Shown: positions 1-8,481, counted from the stretch's first letter. The stretch is 64,000 bases of DNA from Rhizobium sp. WYCCWR10014 (GCF_001657485.1 NZ_LXFU01000037.1:434001-498000); one strand, 5' to 3'. Numbers and translations are program-made. The notes: generated by a model from the letters alone, not told the origin.

Positions 1-186
1 GGACATATCCCCGGTTTCCTCATCGACGATCACGGCATAAGCCGCCACGCCGACGAAACGCTCCGACATCGCCGAGGCGATTTTCTCCGCGCTGACGGAG
101 TTCGATGCCTGGCGCATTTCACCGGGGACGAGATTGCCGCGGTTCTTGCGATAGGGAAGAACGATGAACTTTTCAGCATTGGCCAC
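1..186 (-). CDS. hypothetical protein (partial, C-terminus cut by window edge)
   Basis: A minus-strand reading frame runs from a GTG at 186 to the window edge without a stop (62 codons). The peptide starts VANAEKFIVLPYRKN and continues with a hydrophobic stretch ending VVAAYAVIVDEETGD-like, with GVAAYAVIVDEETGDMS as the last residues seen. The composition is protein-like and the third-position G/C bias fits its neighbours. I do not recognise a family; it resembles the small conserved hypotheticals of Rhizobiales. The reading frame stays open further upstream, so the start is uncertain. Confidence 0.5.
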   Translation of the reverse strand, partial: MANAEKFIVLPYRKNRGNLVPGEMRQASNSVSAEKIASAMSERFVGVAAYAVIVDEETGDMS

Positions 187-310
187 GTCGAATATCCCGA
201 TTGATCGTTCCTGAAATGTTCTGATTTGGCTGAAGAAGTCAACCGGCCTTTCGAAAACGGCGTGCCCCCCGCAATCGGGGAAAGGGCAGGCCGAATAACC
301 GTCGAAATCC

Positions 311-2500
311 TCAGGCAGCCTTCGTCTTCACCTTGCGCGCCAGATGCGCCACGACATTTTCGATCATCCGCATCCCGGCATCGCCTCCAAGCGTCATGAT
401 CGACTCCGGATGGAACTGCACCGCGGCGATCGGTTCCTTGGCGTGTTCGATGCCCATGATAGTGCCGTCGTCGCTTTCCGCCGTGATGATGAACTCGCGC
501 GGCAGCGTCGAGGGATCGGCGAAGATCGAGTGGTAGCGCCCGACCGTCACCTCCTTGGCAAGGCCGGAGAAGACGATGCCCGGCTCCAGCACGCGGATAC
601 GCGAGGGCTTGCCGTGCATCGGCAGCGCCAGATGGCGCAGTTCCCCGCCATAGGCTTCGGCGAGCGCCTGCAGACCGAGGCAGACACCGAAGATCGGCAG
701 GTTACGCGCCCGCGCCTTCTTGATCGTCGCCTTGCAGTCGAAATCCTTGGGCGTTCCGGGGCCGGGCGACAGCACGACGAGGTCCGGGTTCAGCCGGTCG
801 AAGATTTCCTCCGGCACCGGCGTTCGCACGGTTGAAACCGTCGCCCCCGTCTGGCGGAAGTAATTGGCGAGCGTGTGGACGAAGCTGTCCTCGTGATCGA
901 CGAGCAGGATGCTGACGCCCTGGCCGACGCTCGCAACGTCGCGCTGGACCCTGCCGGAATTGCCCGTCTTGGCGTCTCGGATGGCGGAAAGCATGGCAGA
1001 GGCCTTCAGTTCTGTTTCGGCTTCTTCTTCGTCAGGAATGGAATCGTTGAGCAGCGTCGCGCCGGCGCGCACCTCGGCGATACCATCCTTGATGCGCACG
1101 GTGCGCAGCGTCAGGCCTGTGTTCATGTCGCCGTTGAAGCCGACCATGCCGATCGCTCCACCATACCATGCGCGTGGGCTCTTTTCATGGCTCTCGATGA
1201 AGCGCATCGCCCAGAGCTTCGGGGCGCCGGTGACGGTGACGGCCCAGGCGTGGCTGAGGAAACCGTCGAAGGCGTCCATGTCGTCGCGCAGCCGCCCTTC
1301 GATATGGTCGACCGTGTGGATGAGGCGCGAATACATCTCGATCTGCCGGCGGCCGATCACCTTGACCGAGCCCGGCTCGCAGACACGGCTTTTGTCGTTG
1401 CGGTCGACATCCGAGCACATGGTGAGCTCGGACTCGTCTTTCTTGGAATTCAGGAGCTTCAGGATCTGCTCGCTGTCAGCGATCGGGTCATCGCCGCGCT
1501 TGATCGTGCCCGAAATCGGGCAGGTCTCGATGCGACGGCCGGAAACGCGCACGAACATTTCGGGCGAGGCACCGACCAGATATTCCTGATGGCCGAGATT
1601 GATGAAGAAGGAATAAGGCGACGGATTGATCGCCTTCAGCCGCTTTGAAATGTCGGACGGCTTGCTGTCGCAGCGCTCCATGAATTTCTGCCCGGGCACG
1701 ACTTCGAAAAGGTCGCCCTTGCGAAAACTCTCCTTTGCCTTGGTGACGAGCTCGGCATATTCGCCCGGCCGGTGATCGCTCTTCGGCGGAATGGCATCCG
1801 TGGGTTTGAAGGGCTCCGCCGCGATATCCTGCGCCTTGCCCTCGGTCGACACGCCGCCTTTTTCGAAGTCGTAACGGTCGACCCAGGCCTTGGCGGAATA
1901 GTTGTCGACGACGAGGATCTCGTCCGGCAGGTAGAGCACCATGTCGCGCTGGTCGGAGGGTCGCGTCAGCTTCAGATCGATCGCGTCGAACTGGAAGGCG
2001 ATGTCGTATCCGAAGGCGCCGTAGAAGCCGAGGCTCGCATCCGCCTGCGAATAAAACAGGTCGGTGACGGCGCGCAGCACGGTGAAGACCGTCGGCATCT
2101 TCGAGCGTTCCTCCTCGGTGAACACCCGGTCCGGTGTCTTGACGGTGAGGTCGAGGCGGCGGGCCGAGGAGGCGCCGAGCACGATGTCGGAGACTGTCTT
2201 CAGCCTCTCGGTCACGAAGCCGAGAATCACCTCGCCGCGTTCATTATAGGCCTCGATCCAGACGTCGCGCCCGAAGGAAGAGATGCCGAGCGGCGGATCG
2301 ACGACGGCGGTATCCCAGCGCGTATAGCGGCCCGGATATTCGTAGTTCGACGAAAACACCGCGCCGCGGCGCTCGTCGAGCTTATCGACATAGGAAGAGA
2401 CCGCATCGCCGTAGGGGATCGCCCGCCGCTGCCGCGTGACTGAAATGCCGCCCTTGGTCTCGTAGATTTCCGCACCATCATCCCGCAGGATCGTTACCAT
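311..2500 (-). CDS. trpE(G): anthranilate synthase, fused TrpE-TrpG
   Basis: This 729-residue protein joins both subunits of anthranilate synthase, which converts chorismate and glutamine to anthranilate, the first step of tryptophan synthesis in the cytoplasm. The N-terminal ~520 residues are a TrpE/chorismate-binding domain, with the ISGTIKRG and RAGATLLNDSIPDEEE-type segments. From about residue 530 (LLVDHEDSFVHTLANYF) a class I glutamine amidotransferase follows, with the nucleophile in FGVCLGLQAL and the His/Glu of the triad in QFHPES. The fusion is characteristic of rhizobia and relatives. The gene lies directly behind a Trp-rich leader peptide and a terminator hairpin, so transcription attenuation is the expected control. 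Confidence 0.96.
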   Translation of the reverse strand: MVTILRDDGAEIYETKGGISVTRQRRAIPYGDAVSSYVDKLDERRGAVFSSNYEYPGRYTRWDTAVVDPPLGISSFGRDVWIEAYNERGEVILGFVTERLKTVSDIVLGASSARRLDLTVKTPDRVFTEEERSKMPTVFTVLRAVTDLFYSQADASLGFYGAFGYDIAFQFDAIDLKLTRPSDQRDMVLYLPDEILVVDNYSAKAWVDRYDFEKGGVSTEGKAQDIAAEPFKPTDAIPPKSDHRPGEYAELVTKAKESFRKGDLFEVVPGQKFMERCDSKPSDISKRLKAINPSPYSFFINLGHQEYLVGASPEMFVRVSGRRIETCPISGTIKRGDDPIADSEQILKLLNSKKDESELTMCSDVDRNDKSRVCEPGSVKVIGRRQIEMYSRLIHTVDHIEGRLRDDMDAFDGFLSHAWAVTVTGAPKLWAMRFIESHEKSPRAWYGGAIGMVGFNGDMNTGLTLRTVRIKDGIAEVRAGATLLNDSIPDEEEAETELKASAMLSAIRDAKTGNSGRVQRDVASVGQGVSILLVDHEDSFVHTLANYFRQTGATVSTVRTPVPEEIFDRLNPDLVVLSPGPGTPKDFDCKATIKKARARNLPIFGVCLGLQALAEAYGGELRHLALPMHGKPSRIRVLEPGIVFSGLAKEVTVGRYHSIFADPSTLPREFIITAESDDGTIMGIEHAKEPIAAVQFHPESIMTLGGDAGMRMIENVVAHLARKVKTKAA

Positions 2501-2544
2501 TGTTCCACTCCGTTATCGGGGCCCGGACGACAGGCGGCCATAAA

Positions 2545-2577
2545 ACAAAAAAGCCGCCTCGAAGTTTCGGGCGGCTC
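2545..2577 (-). terminator. trp attenuator (rho-independent terminator)
   Basis: Read on the minus strand, GAGCCGCC pairs with GGCGGC around an 11-base loop and is followed by TTTTTTG. It lies between the leader stop codon (2614) and the trpE(G) start (2500). An upstream copy of GGCGGC (minus strand, about 2608-2613) can pair with the 5' arm instead, giving the antiterminator expected for ribosome-mediated attenuation. Confidence 0.9.
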
Positions 2578-2613
2578 ACTCGTCGTCTTTGAACACGATT
2601 GATCGAGGCCGCC

Positions 2614-2658
2614 TTAGCGAACCCACCACCAAACTACAATGTTCAAGGACTTGATCAT
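2614..2658 (-). CDS. trpL: trp operon leader peptide
   Basis: A 14-codon ORF encodes MIKSLNIVVWWWVR, with three consecutive Trp codons at residues 10-12. Its stop lies just upstream of the alternative hairpins. The S. meliloti peTrpL peptide is also 14 residues with WWW at the same place. The putative -10 box ends only eight bases before the ATG, leaving no room for a ribosome binding site, so translation is probably from a leaderless mRNA, as reported for S. meliloti trpL. Stalling at the Trp codons when Trp-tRNA is scarce should favour the antiterminator. Confidence 0.92.
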   Translation of the reverse strand: MIKSLNIVVWWWVR

Positions 2659-2665
2659 GGAAAAA

Positions 2666-2694
2666 TTGTTAGCCTGAGATCAGCCATTGCGCAA
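2666..2694 (-). promoter_or_regulatory. putative trpL-trpE(G) promoter
   Basis: On the minus strand TTGCGC (2694-2689) and TAACAA (2671-2666) are separated by exactly 17 bases. The position predicts transcription starting at or next to the trpL ATG at 2658. The hexamers are only partial matches to consensus. Confidence 0.5.
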
Positions 2695-2765
2695 GAGGCG
2701 AATGCGGGATTGAAAAAGGGCGGCCCAAAAGCCGCCCCTCCCCAGCCTTGAAGGCGTGATTGGCG

Positions 2766-5024
2766 TCAGAAGGTCTTGGTGATCGACACCTTGAATGTAC
2801 GGCCTGGCTCCGAATACCACTCCTGCGGCTGGGACGCCGTCGTCGAGCTCAGGTTGACCTCGCGCACGGCGAGCGCGTTGTAATGTTCCTGATCAAAGAT
2901 GTTGTAGACACCCCCCTGGATACGCAGGCCCTTCATCTGCTCCGGCGTCCACCATGCCGTCAGATCGACGATACCATAACCGGGCGCATCGAAGGTCGTA
3001 TCTGCGGTCGTGCCGACGGTATCGAGATGGTCGGTGAGCATGCCGGCCGACAGCGTCGAGGAAAGGTCGAAGCCGAAAGTCTCGTTGCTCCAGCCGCCGC
3101 CGACGATCGCCTTGAACGGTGCCACCGAGCGCAGGCGCTGGGTGGTTTCTTCATTCCTGCCATAGGCATAGGCAAGCGAGGCATGAAGATTGATGCCGTT
3201 GTTGAAAGTCTTGGCGGCGCTCGCTTCAATACCCGAGATCGTCGCTGCAGCCACGTTGGTGTAATTAAACTCCGTAAAGTTGGCCGTGGCATCGAAGGTC
3301 GTCACCGTCTCGATAAAGTTCTGGTAGCGGGTGTGGAAGGCCGCGACCCGACCGGTGAAATCGCCCGTGTCGAAATTGGCGCCGATTTCGACGCCGCGGC
3401 CGATTTCGGGTTCCAGATCGGGATTGCCGAGCTGGGCGTAGCGACCCGTCGGGTTGTAGAAGCGGCTGTAGAGTTCGTCCACGGTGGGTGCGCGGAAGCC
3501 GACTGCCAGCTGCATGTAGAGCTGCACGTCAGGCGTCAGCTCGTATGTCGCAAGAATCTTCGGTGACAGGCCGGCTTCCGTTCGGTCGTTCAGGTCCCCG
3601 AAACGGGTAAGCCCGGTGTTGCTTGCGAAACTCCCGCCGGTCGAGGGATTGTAGTTGAACCAGTCAAAGCGGAAGCCGGGTGTCAGCGCGAAGCCGGTAT
3701 TGCCGATTTCGATCTTGTCTTCGACAACAAGCCCAAGATTCTGGCTGTCGACATTGGGCACTTCCGCCTGGTTGTTCAGCGACGGGCAGGTCGTCGATGT
3801 CGGGCAAAGGGCCCAGCTATACTGGCTCCAGCTCGAAACGCCGACGTCGAGGCCCACCCGAACAGAGTGGCTGAGACCGGAATACTCGAAATCCTTCGTC
3901 GCCGTGCCGCTGAAGCCCCAGGTTTCGTTTTCAATCTCGTTGTTACGTCCATAGGCCACATTGGCGGTCGTACGGCCCCTGCTGCCGGCTTCCTTCTTCA
4001 AATCCAGCCAATAGAGCGTGGCACGCGCACTGCTGAAGAACGCGTCGGAGGACTGCGCTTCATAATCATAATCGAGCGATACCCGATCGCGGTCACGCAG
4101 TTCGCGACCGTCATAATTGTCGATCATGAAGTTGCGAGGACTGGTGCCTCCCTGGAGTTGGCGCAGGTCGGTCTTGAGATCGCGGCGGAATCGTTCCGCT
4201 GTCAAGCCGATGCGATGGCCGCCTTCCAGCTCCTGGCGTAGTTTGAAGAGCAGGTTGTTCTGATCGAAATCAGCCGGATTCGCCTCGGTGCGGAAACGAC
4301 CGTAGCTGTCATTGTCGCCCATGTTGTCGCGTTCGTGACCCTTGCGGTAGCCGCCCTGAAAGAGGATCGACGTGTTGCCGATCTTCTTGGCAGCGGCGGC
4401 CGAGCCGGAAATGCTGCGGTCTTCGCTGTCATACGTCGACTTGACGATCGCACCCCAGTCGCGGCCTTCTGGAATAAGATCCTCCGGCTCCAGCGTATTG
4501 AGAACGATGGCGCCGCCGAGCATGCCGGAACCACCCTTGCTCGAATCCGCGCCGCGCACGATATCGAGCGAGGACAGTGAATCGAAATCGAAGGTGTCGC
4601 CGCCGCCGTTGGCGTTGGCCGGCGCAAAGGCACCCTGGCGCGAGCTGTTCGAAATATAAGGTATCGGAATGCCGTCGATGGTGGTCAGGATGCGAGCGCC
4701 GGAAAGGCCGCGCAGGTTGAAGCCTGCGTCACCACGCGAATAATTTACGCCGGCATCGACGCTGCGGCCGATATCGTCAAAATTGGTGACCTGCTTTTCT
4801 TCGAGCTGCTTGGCGGTGATCTCGGTGGCAAGCGGCGTGTCGGCGACGCTGCCCGGCGCCACACGTTTGCCCTTGACGACGATCTTCTGCAGAACAGTGC
4901 TGTCCTCCGCGGTCGCTTGCGGCGTGGTGGCCGGAGCGCTTTGCGCGAAAGACTGCAAAACGGGAAGAACAACTGTGGCTGCCGTGCAGACCAATAGAAC
5001 CGAGCGCCAATGCCGGACGATCAT
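2766..5024 (-). CDS. hmuR: TonB-dependent haem/haemoglobin outer-membrane receptor
   Basis: This 752-residue protein has an N-terminal signal peptide (to about residue 29, ...LQSFAQSAPA), a TonB-box/plug region (VLQKIVVKGKR, then FNLRGLSGARILTTIDGIPIPY and the VRGADSSKGGSGMLGGAIVLNT plug motif) and a long beta-barrel ending in an aromatic C-terminus (FKVSITKTF). The barrel motifs FRAPTVDELY and NPDLEPE are typical of the TonB haemoglobin/transferrin/lactoferrin receptor family. The closest functional match from memory is the rhizobial haem receptor ShmR/HmuR. It would take up haem iron across the outer membrane with TonB-ExbBD energy. Two iron-operator-like sites lie 127-177 bases upstream of the start. 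Confidence 0.88.
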   Translation of the reverse strand: MIVRHWRSVLLVCTAATVVLPVLQSFAQSAPATTPQATAEDSTVLQKIVVKGKRVAPGSVADTPLATEITAKQLEEKQVTNFDDIGRSVDAGVNYSRGDAGFNLRGLSGARILTTIDGIPIPYISNSSRQGAFAPANANGGGDTFDFDSLSSLDIVRGADSSKGGSGMLGGAIVLNTLEPEDLIPEGRDWGAIVKSTYDSEDRSISGSAAAAKKIGNTSILFQGGYRKGHERDNMGDNDSYGRFRTEANPADFDQNNLLFKLRQELEGGHRIGLTAERFRRDLKTDLRQLQGGTSPRNFMIDNYDGRELRDRDRVSLDYDYEAQSSDAFFSSARATLYWLDLKKEAGSRGRTTANVAYGRNNEIENETWGFSGTATKDFEYSGLSHSVRVGLDVGVSSWSQYSWALCPTSTTCPSLNNQAEVPNVDSQNLGLVVEDKIEIGNTGFALTPGFRFDWFNYNPSTGGSFASNTGLTRFGDLNDRTEAGLSPKILATYELTPDVQLYMQLAVGFRAPTVDELYSRFYNPTGRYAQLGNPDLEPEIGRGVEIGANFDTGDFTGRVAAFHTRYQNFIETVTTFDATANFTEFNYTNVAAATISGIEASAAKTFNNGINLHASLAYAYGRNEETTQRLRSVAPFKAIVGGGWSNETFGFDLSSTLSAGMLTDHLDTVGTTADTTFDAPGYGIVDLTAWWTPEQMKGLRIQGGVYNIFDQEHYNALAVREVNLSSTTASQPQEWYSEPGRTFKVSITKTF

Positions 5025-5105
5025 AACCTACCCTCTAATGATGATTACCGGGCTGGCTGGTCGTGGCGTTCGCACGCTCGAGGGGCTGGCTGGGTTTTTA
5101 CGGAT

Positions 5106-5135
5106 GAAGGCGGAGCAGAATTCCGCCTTCTTTTT
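5106..5135 (+). terminator. orphan terminator-like hairpin upstream of the haem receptor gene
   Basis: GAAGGCGGA pairs perfectly with TCCGCCTTC around a 7-base loop and is followed by TTTTT on the plus strand. No plus-strand gene ends here, so it would terminate either an unannotated plus-strand transcript antisense to the hmuR 5' end, or serve as a hairpin in the hmuR leader when read on the minus strand. Confidence 0.5.
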
Positions 5136-5150
5136 GCCGCATAAAAAACA

Positions 5151-5165
5151 TGAGGAGTATTGTCA
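5151..5165. promoter_or_regulatory. candidate iron-responsive operator (RirA/IRO), site 1
   Basis: TGA-GGAGTATTG-TCA fits the TGA-N9-TCA core of the rhizobial iron-responsive operator recognised by RirA. It lies about 130 bases upstream of the haem receptor start. The core is short, so a chance match is possible; a second match 36 bases away strengthens it. Confidence 0.42.
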
Positions 5166-5188
5166 ACATAAGCCACCGCTTTATGTTG
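5164..5188. repeat. inverted repeat between the two candidate iron operators
   Basis: CAACATAA (5164-5171) and TTATGTTG (5181-5188) form an 8-bp dyad with a 9-base spacer. It lies between and partly overlaps the two TGA-N9-TCA sites upstream of the haem receptor gene. It could be another regulator site or a transcript hairpin. Confidence 0.45.
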
Positions 5189-5201
5189 AATATATCCATC
5201 A
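5187..5201. promoter_or_regulatory. candidate iron-responsive operator (RirA/IRO), site 2
   Basis: TGA-ATATATCCA-TCA is a second TGA-N9-TCA match, with an A/T-rich centre more typical of an iron operator. It sits between the divergent haem receptor gene (start 5024) and the extensin-like gene (start 5293) and could affect either. Confidence 0.42.
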
Positions 5202-5292
5202 AGTTTTAGCGATCGTCAATGACGTTGCACAATTGCAACGAAAAACGCCCTCATGCGTTGTCTTTAGCCACGGATACGAGGAATCGGACGCA

Positions 5293-6246
5293 TTGAGAAA
5301 ACTTTCGATATTGGCGATCCTTCTCGCCGCTACCGCCCTTCTTGCCGGCGCCAGCCTGCCCCCGCGAGGCCCGATGCCCGAACCTCGGCCAGATTCCGGA
5401 CAGGCGGCCAGCCCCACCTCCCCCTCTTCGGAAAAGGCGCAACCGCCCGCGCCTGAAGAGGTCCCGGCCCCTCAGCCGAAACCCGATGTAAAGGATCCGG
5501 AGGGGCCGGCATCGAGCCCACCGCCAGCGCCGCAGGCCGCACCTTCAAAGCCCGGGCCGGCAGAGCCGATGCAAGGTCCGCCGCGGCCGCCTGGCAGCCC
5601 CGAAAGCTCGCAGCCGCCGACGGAAGAAGGTAAGCCACCCGGCGAGCAGACACTTGAAGAGCAAAACCTGACGATCGAACCCGAAAGCGATGCCAAGCAT
5701 GCCGAATGCACGGCCGCCCTTCAGTCCCTGGGCGTCGTCTTCAAAGAAGCGCCGCGCATCGACGACGGTAATGGCTGCGGCATCGACAAGCCGATCATCG
5801 TCGCCGAAGCCCTGCCCGGCATCAAGCTGAAGCCGGAGGCGACGATCCGCTGCCCGGCGGCGCTCGCCCTTGCTCGCTGGATGAAGGACAGCGTCATCCC
5901 CGCTGCCTCCGCCGCCCTGCCGGAGCAGGGCCGCATCACCACCGTCAACCAGGCAACGTCCTATATGTGCCGCCTGCGCAACGGCGCCGGAACCGGCAAG
6001 ATCTCCGAACATGCCCGCGGCAACGCCATCGATATTGCGAGCTTCCACTTCGAAAAGGGCGAGGATGTCGCCGTCCGCTCCCGCCGCGAGGATCCGACGC
6101 TCACTGGCGCCTTTCAGCGTACCGTCAGCGCCGCCGGCTGCCTCTATTTTACCACCGTCCTCGACCCCGAAAGCGACGCCGCCCACGAAACGCATTTCCA
6201 TCTCGACGTGATCGAGAGGAAGGGTGGCTATCGTTATTGCCATTAG
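5293..6246 (+). CDS. extensin-like C-terminal domain protein, secreted
   Basis: With a TTG start at 5293 the protein has 317 residues: a signal peptide (LRKLSILAILLAATALLAG), a strongly Pro/Glu-rich linker (about residues 20-130) and a conserved C-terminal domain from about 135 with paired cysteines (HAECTAALQSLGV, NGCGIDKP, RCPAALALA, YMCRLRNG) and the EHARGNAIDIASF and THFHLDV segments. This is the bacterial extensin-like (PF06904-type) domain, whose His/Asp pattern resembles cell-wall peptidases. TTG is chosen because the signal peptide starts there and GAGGA lies about ten bases upstream; the longer open frame has no better start. The exact substrate is unknown. Confidence 0.82.
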   Translation: MRKLSILAILLAATALLAGASLPPRGPMPEPRPDSGQAASPTSPSSEKAQPPAPEEVPAPQPKPDVKDPEGPASSPPPAPQAAPSKPGPAEPMQGPPRPPGSPESSQPPTEEGKPPGEQTLEEQNLTIEPESDAKHAECTAALQSLGVVFKEAPRIDDGNGCGIDKPIIVAEALPGIKLKPEATIRCPAALALARWMKDSVIPAASAALPEQGRITTVNQATSYMCRLRNGAGTGKISEHARGNAIDIASFHFEKGEDVAVRSRREDPTLTGAFQRTVSAAGCLYFTTVLDPESDAAHETHFHLDVIERKGGYRYCH

Positions 6247-6334
6247 TCATTTCAAGGAGTTGCGCGTCACGCTTGAATCGAGAACCGAAGTACCCAAATC
6301 AAAGCTGCAGTTGTCCATGGAAGGGCCATCGCGA

Positions 6335-6565
6335 ATGAGGATCATCGCAGGTTACGCGATCTTGGCTCTCGTTTTCCTGGGCATTGGATTCGTTTTAACC
6401 GGCAAACTGCATTGGTTCCTTGCCGTCGGAATGTTGCTGACAGGCACTTTGGAACGGCTGGTCCTCTGGCTGCTCATAGGTCCCGAGCGGGAAAAAAGCC
6501 ATCGGCTTCGTCTATTGAGGCAGCCAGCCAAACCATCACCCGATCAGAACAATCCCTCGATATAA
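6335..6565 (+). CDS. small two-helix membrane protein, hypothetical
   Basis: An ATG at 6335 opens a 76-residue ORF, MRIIAGYAILALVFLGIGFV..., with two hydrophobic segments (about residues 3-21 and 26-50) and a charged C-terminal tail. An alternative ATG at 6317 adds six residues. It follows the extensin-like gene by about 90 bases and its last 22 bases overlap the 3' end of fhs on the other strand. I recognise no family. The hydrophobic pattern supports a real gene, but homologues were not checked. Confidence 0.5.
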   Translation: MRIIAGYAILALVFLGIGFVLTGKLHWFLAVGMLLTGTLERLVLWLLIGPEREKSHRLRLLRQPAKPSPDQNNPSI

Positions 6566-8223
6566 CCTTGGTCGTTCAAGAAAATCCGTTCCGCCGACGG
6601 TGATTTCGGCAAGCCCGGCATCGTCATGATCTCGCCGGTGATCGCGACGACGAAGCCCGCTCCGGCCGAAAGCCGCACCTCTCGCACGGTGACGATGTGG
6701 CCTTCCGGCGCGCCGCGTAGGTTCGGATCGGTGGAGAAGGAATATTGCGTCTTCGCCATGCAGATCGGCAGCTTGCCGTAACCCTGCTCCTCCCATGTCT
6801 GCAACTGGTCGCGCACCGCCTTGTCGGCCGTCACCTCGCCGGCGTGATAGATCTTCGAGGCGACGATCTCGATCTTCTCGAACAGCGAAAGATCGTCGCC
6901 ATAGAGCGGCTGGAATTTCGCCTGCCCGGATTCGGCCAGTTCCACTACCTTGTGCGCCAGTTCCTCGATGCCGGCCGAACCCAGCGCCCAGTGGCGGCAG
7001 AGGATGGCCTCGGCGCCGAGCCTCGAGACAAATTCCTTGACCGCCGCGATCTCGGCGTCGGTATCCGAGACGAAATGGTTGATCGCCACGACGACGGGCA
7101 CCCCGAAGCGGCGCACATTGGCGACGTGCCGGCCAAGATTGGCGCAGCCCTTCTTCAGCGCCGCGACATCCTCCGCACCGAGATCGTCCTTCTTCACCCC
7201 GCCATTCATCTTCAGCGCCCGGACGGTCGCGACGATCACCGCCGCATCCGGCTTCAGCCCCGCCTTGCGGCACTTGATGTCGAAGAATTTTTCCGCTCCG
7301 AGATCGGCGCCAAAGCCTGCTTCCGTCACCACATAGTCGCCGAGCTTCAGCGCCGTCTTCGTCGCGGTCACCGAATTGCAGCCATGGGCGATATTGGCGA
7401 AGGGCCCGCCATGCACGAAGGCCGGATTGTTCTCCAGAGTCTGCACCAGGTTCGGCTGCATCGCATCTTTCAACAGCACCGCCATGGCGCCGTCGGCCTT
7501 CAGGTCGCGCGCATGCACCGGCGTCCTGTCGAAACGATAGCCGATGATGATGTCGCCGAGCCGCCGCTCCAGATCCTTGAGGTCGATGGCGAGGCAGAGG
7601 ATCGCCATCACCTCGGAGGCGACGGTGATGTCGAACCCGCCCTGGCGCGGGAAACCGTTGGCGACGCCTCCGAGCGAGGAGACCATGCTTCTGAGCGCCC
7701 GGTCGTTCATGTCCATGACCCGCCGCCAGGTGATGCGGCGGATATCGATATTCTCTTCGTTGCCCCAGTAGATGTGGTTGTCGACCATCGCCGCCAGCAG
7801 ATTGTGCGCCGATGTGATCGCATGGAAATCGCCGGTGAAATGCAGGTTGATGTCTTCCATCGGCACGACCTGCGCATAACCGCCGCCGGCCGCCCCGCCC
7901 TTGACGCCGAAGCAGGGACCGAGCGAGGCCTCGCGGATGCAGACTACGGCTTTCTTGCCGATCCGGTTCAGTCCATCGCCGAGCCCGACGGTGGTGGTGG
8001 TCTTGCCCTCACCCGCCGGTGTCGGATTGATCGCGGTGACGAGGATCAGCTTGCCGTCCTTCTTGCCCGCTTGCGCGGCGATGAACTCGGCGCTGACCTT
8101 CGCCTTGTCGTGACCATAGGGAGCGAGCTGCTCGACCGGAATGCCCAGTTTCGCCCCGATTTCGAAGATCGGCTTTTTGGCCGCGGCGCGCGCGATTTCG
8201 ATATCGGATTTGATTGATGGCAT
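6544..8223 (-). CDS. fhs: formate-tetrahydrofolate ligase
   Basis: The 559-residue protein joins formate to tetrahydrofolate using ATP, giving 10-formyl-THF for one-carbon metabolism in the cytoplasm. Length and sequence match the family from end to end: a P-loop at about 68-77 (PTPAGEGKTTTT), REASLGPCFGVKGGAAGGG, the NLHFTGDFHAI motif and a C-terminal GEIMTMPGLPKSPSAERI. The ATG at 8223 is chosen because MPSIKSDIEIARAA is the usual N-terminus; the frame is open for another 60 codons but that part is repeat-like sequence. It appears monocistronic. Confidence 0.96.
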   Translation of the reverse strand: MPSIKSDIEIARAAAKKPIFEIGAKLGIPVEQLAPYGHDKAKVSAEFIAAQAGKKDGKLILVTAINPTPAGEGKTTTTVGLGDGLNRIGKKAVVCIREASLGPCFGVKGGAAGGGYAQVVPMEDINLHFTGDFHAITSAHNLLAAMVDNHIYWGNEENIDIRRITWRRVMDMNDRALRSMVSSLGGVANGFPRQGGFDITVASEVMAILCLAIDLKDLERRLGDIIIGYRFDRTPVHARDLKADGAMAVLLKDAMQPNLVQTLENNPAFVHGGPFANIAHGCNSVTATKTALKLGDYVVTEAGFGADLGAEKFFDIKCRKAGLKPDAAVIVATVRALKMNGGVKKDDLGAEDVAALKKGCANLGRHVANVRRFGVPVVVAINHFVSDTDAEIAAVKEFVSRLGAEAILCRHWALGSAGIEELAHKVVELAESGQAKFQPLYGDDLSLFEKIEIVASKIYHAGEVTADKAVRDQLQTWEEQGYGKLPICMAKTQYSFSTDPNLRGAPEGHIVTVREVRLSAGAGFVVAITGEIMTMPGLPKSPSAERIFLNDQGYIEGLF

Positions 8224-8333
8224 GGCTGTTCCCCCGTCCGGCCCCGCGGGAGCGGAGTCGCTGTTTTTCTCTTCATCGAGATAGCGAAATATCGGCGGGG
8301 TGTGAATAGCGCTACGCCTTGCGGCCGCCACGC

Positions 8334-8434
8334 TTACAGCGCCGCGCGTCTTTTCAGACGCGCAAAGGACGCTGTAACACTTTGAATCTACGCATCGACC
8401 CAAAAATCGGTTTCGATTTTCGGGTCGATGCGCT
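8334..8434. repeat. rhizobial intergenic mosaic repeat, copy A
   Basis: Two nested palindromes. The first has TTACAGCG and CGCTGTAA outside GCGCGTC-TTTTCA-GACGCGC; the second has CGCATCGACC and GGTCGATGCG outside AAAATCG and CGATTTT. The same modules recur, inverted or diverged, at 23786, 36194 and 51046. It resembles the RIME-type mosaic elements of Rhizobium and fills most of the gap between fhs and the next gene. Confidence 0.8.
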
Positions 8435-8481
8435 AGGCGTTTATGTGGCGGTCAACGATTGCGGCTTCTTAGGGTGAAGAC

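Larger units (their letters stand above)
2545..2658 (-). ncRNA. trp attenuator RNA (rnTrpL-like small RNA)
   Basis: Termination at the attenuator would release a transcript of about 110 nt that carries the leader ORF, the antiterminator arm and the terminator hairpin. In Sinorhizobium meliloti the equivalent attenuator RNA (rnTrpL) is known to act in trans. The size and organisation here match; trans activity is an inference. Confidence 0.6.

Noticed and set aside
875..1648. Long plus-strand open frames opposite trpE(G), e.g. 257 codons
   Set aside because: They lie antisense to a certain gene and arise from its codon bias; composition is Arg/Asp-rich and no family is recognisable.
4783..5292. 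Upstream extension of the extensin-like frame into the haem receptor gene
   Set aside because: It would place about 170 residues before a clear signal peptide and overlap the hmuR 5' end.
8224..8403. Longer fhs start at 8403
   Set aside because: The additional 60 codons cover repeat sequence (copy A), and the standard N-terminus starts at 8223.
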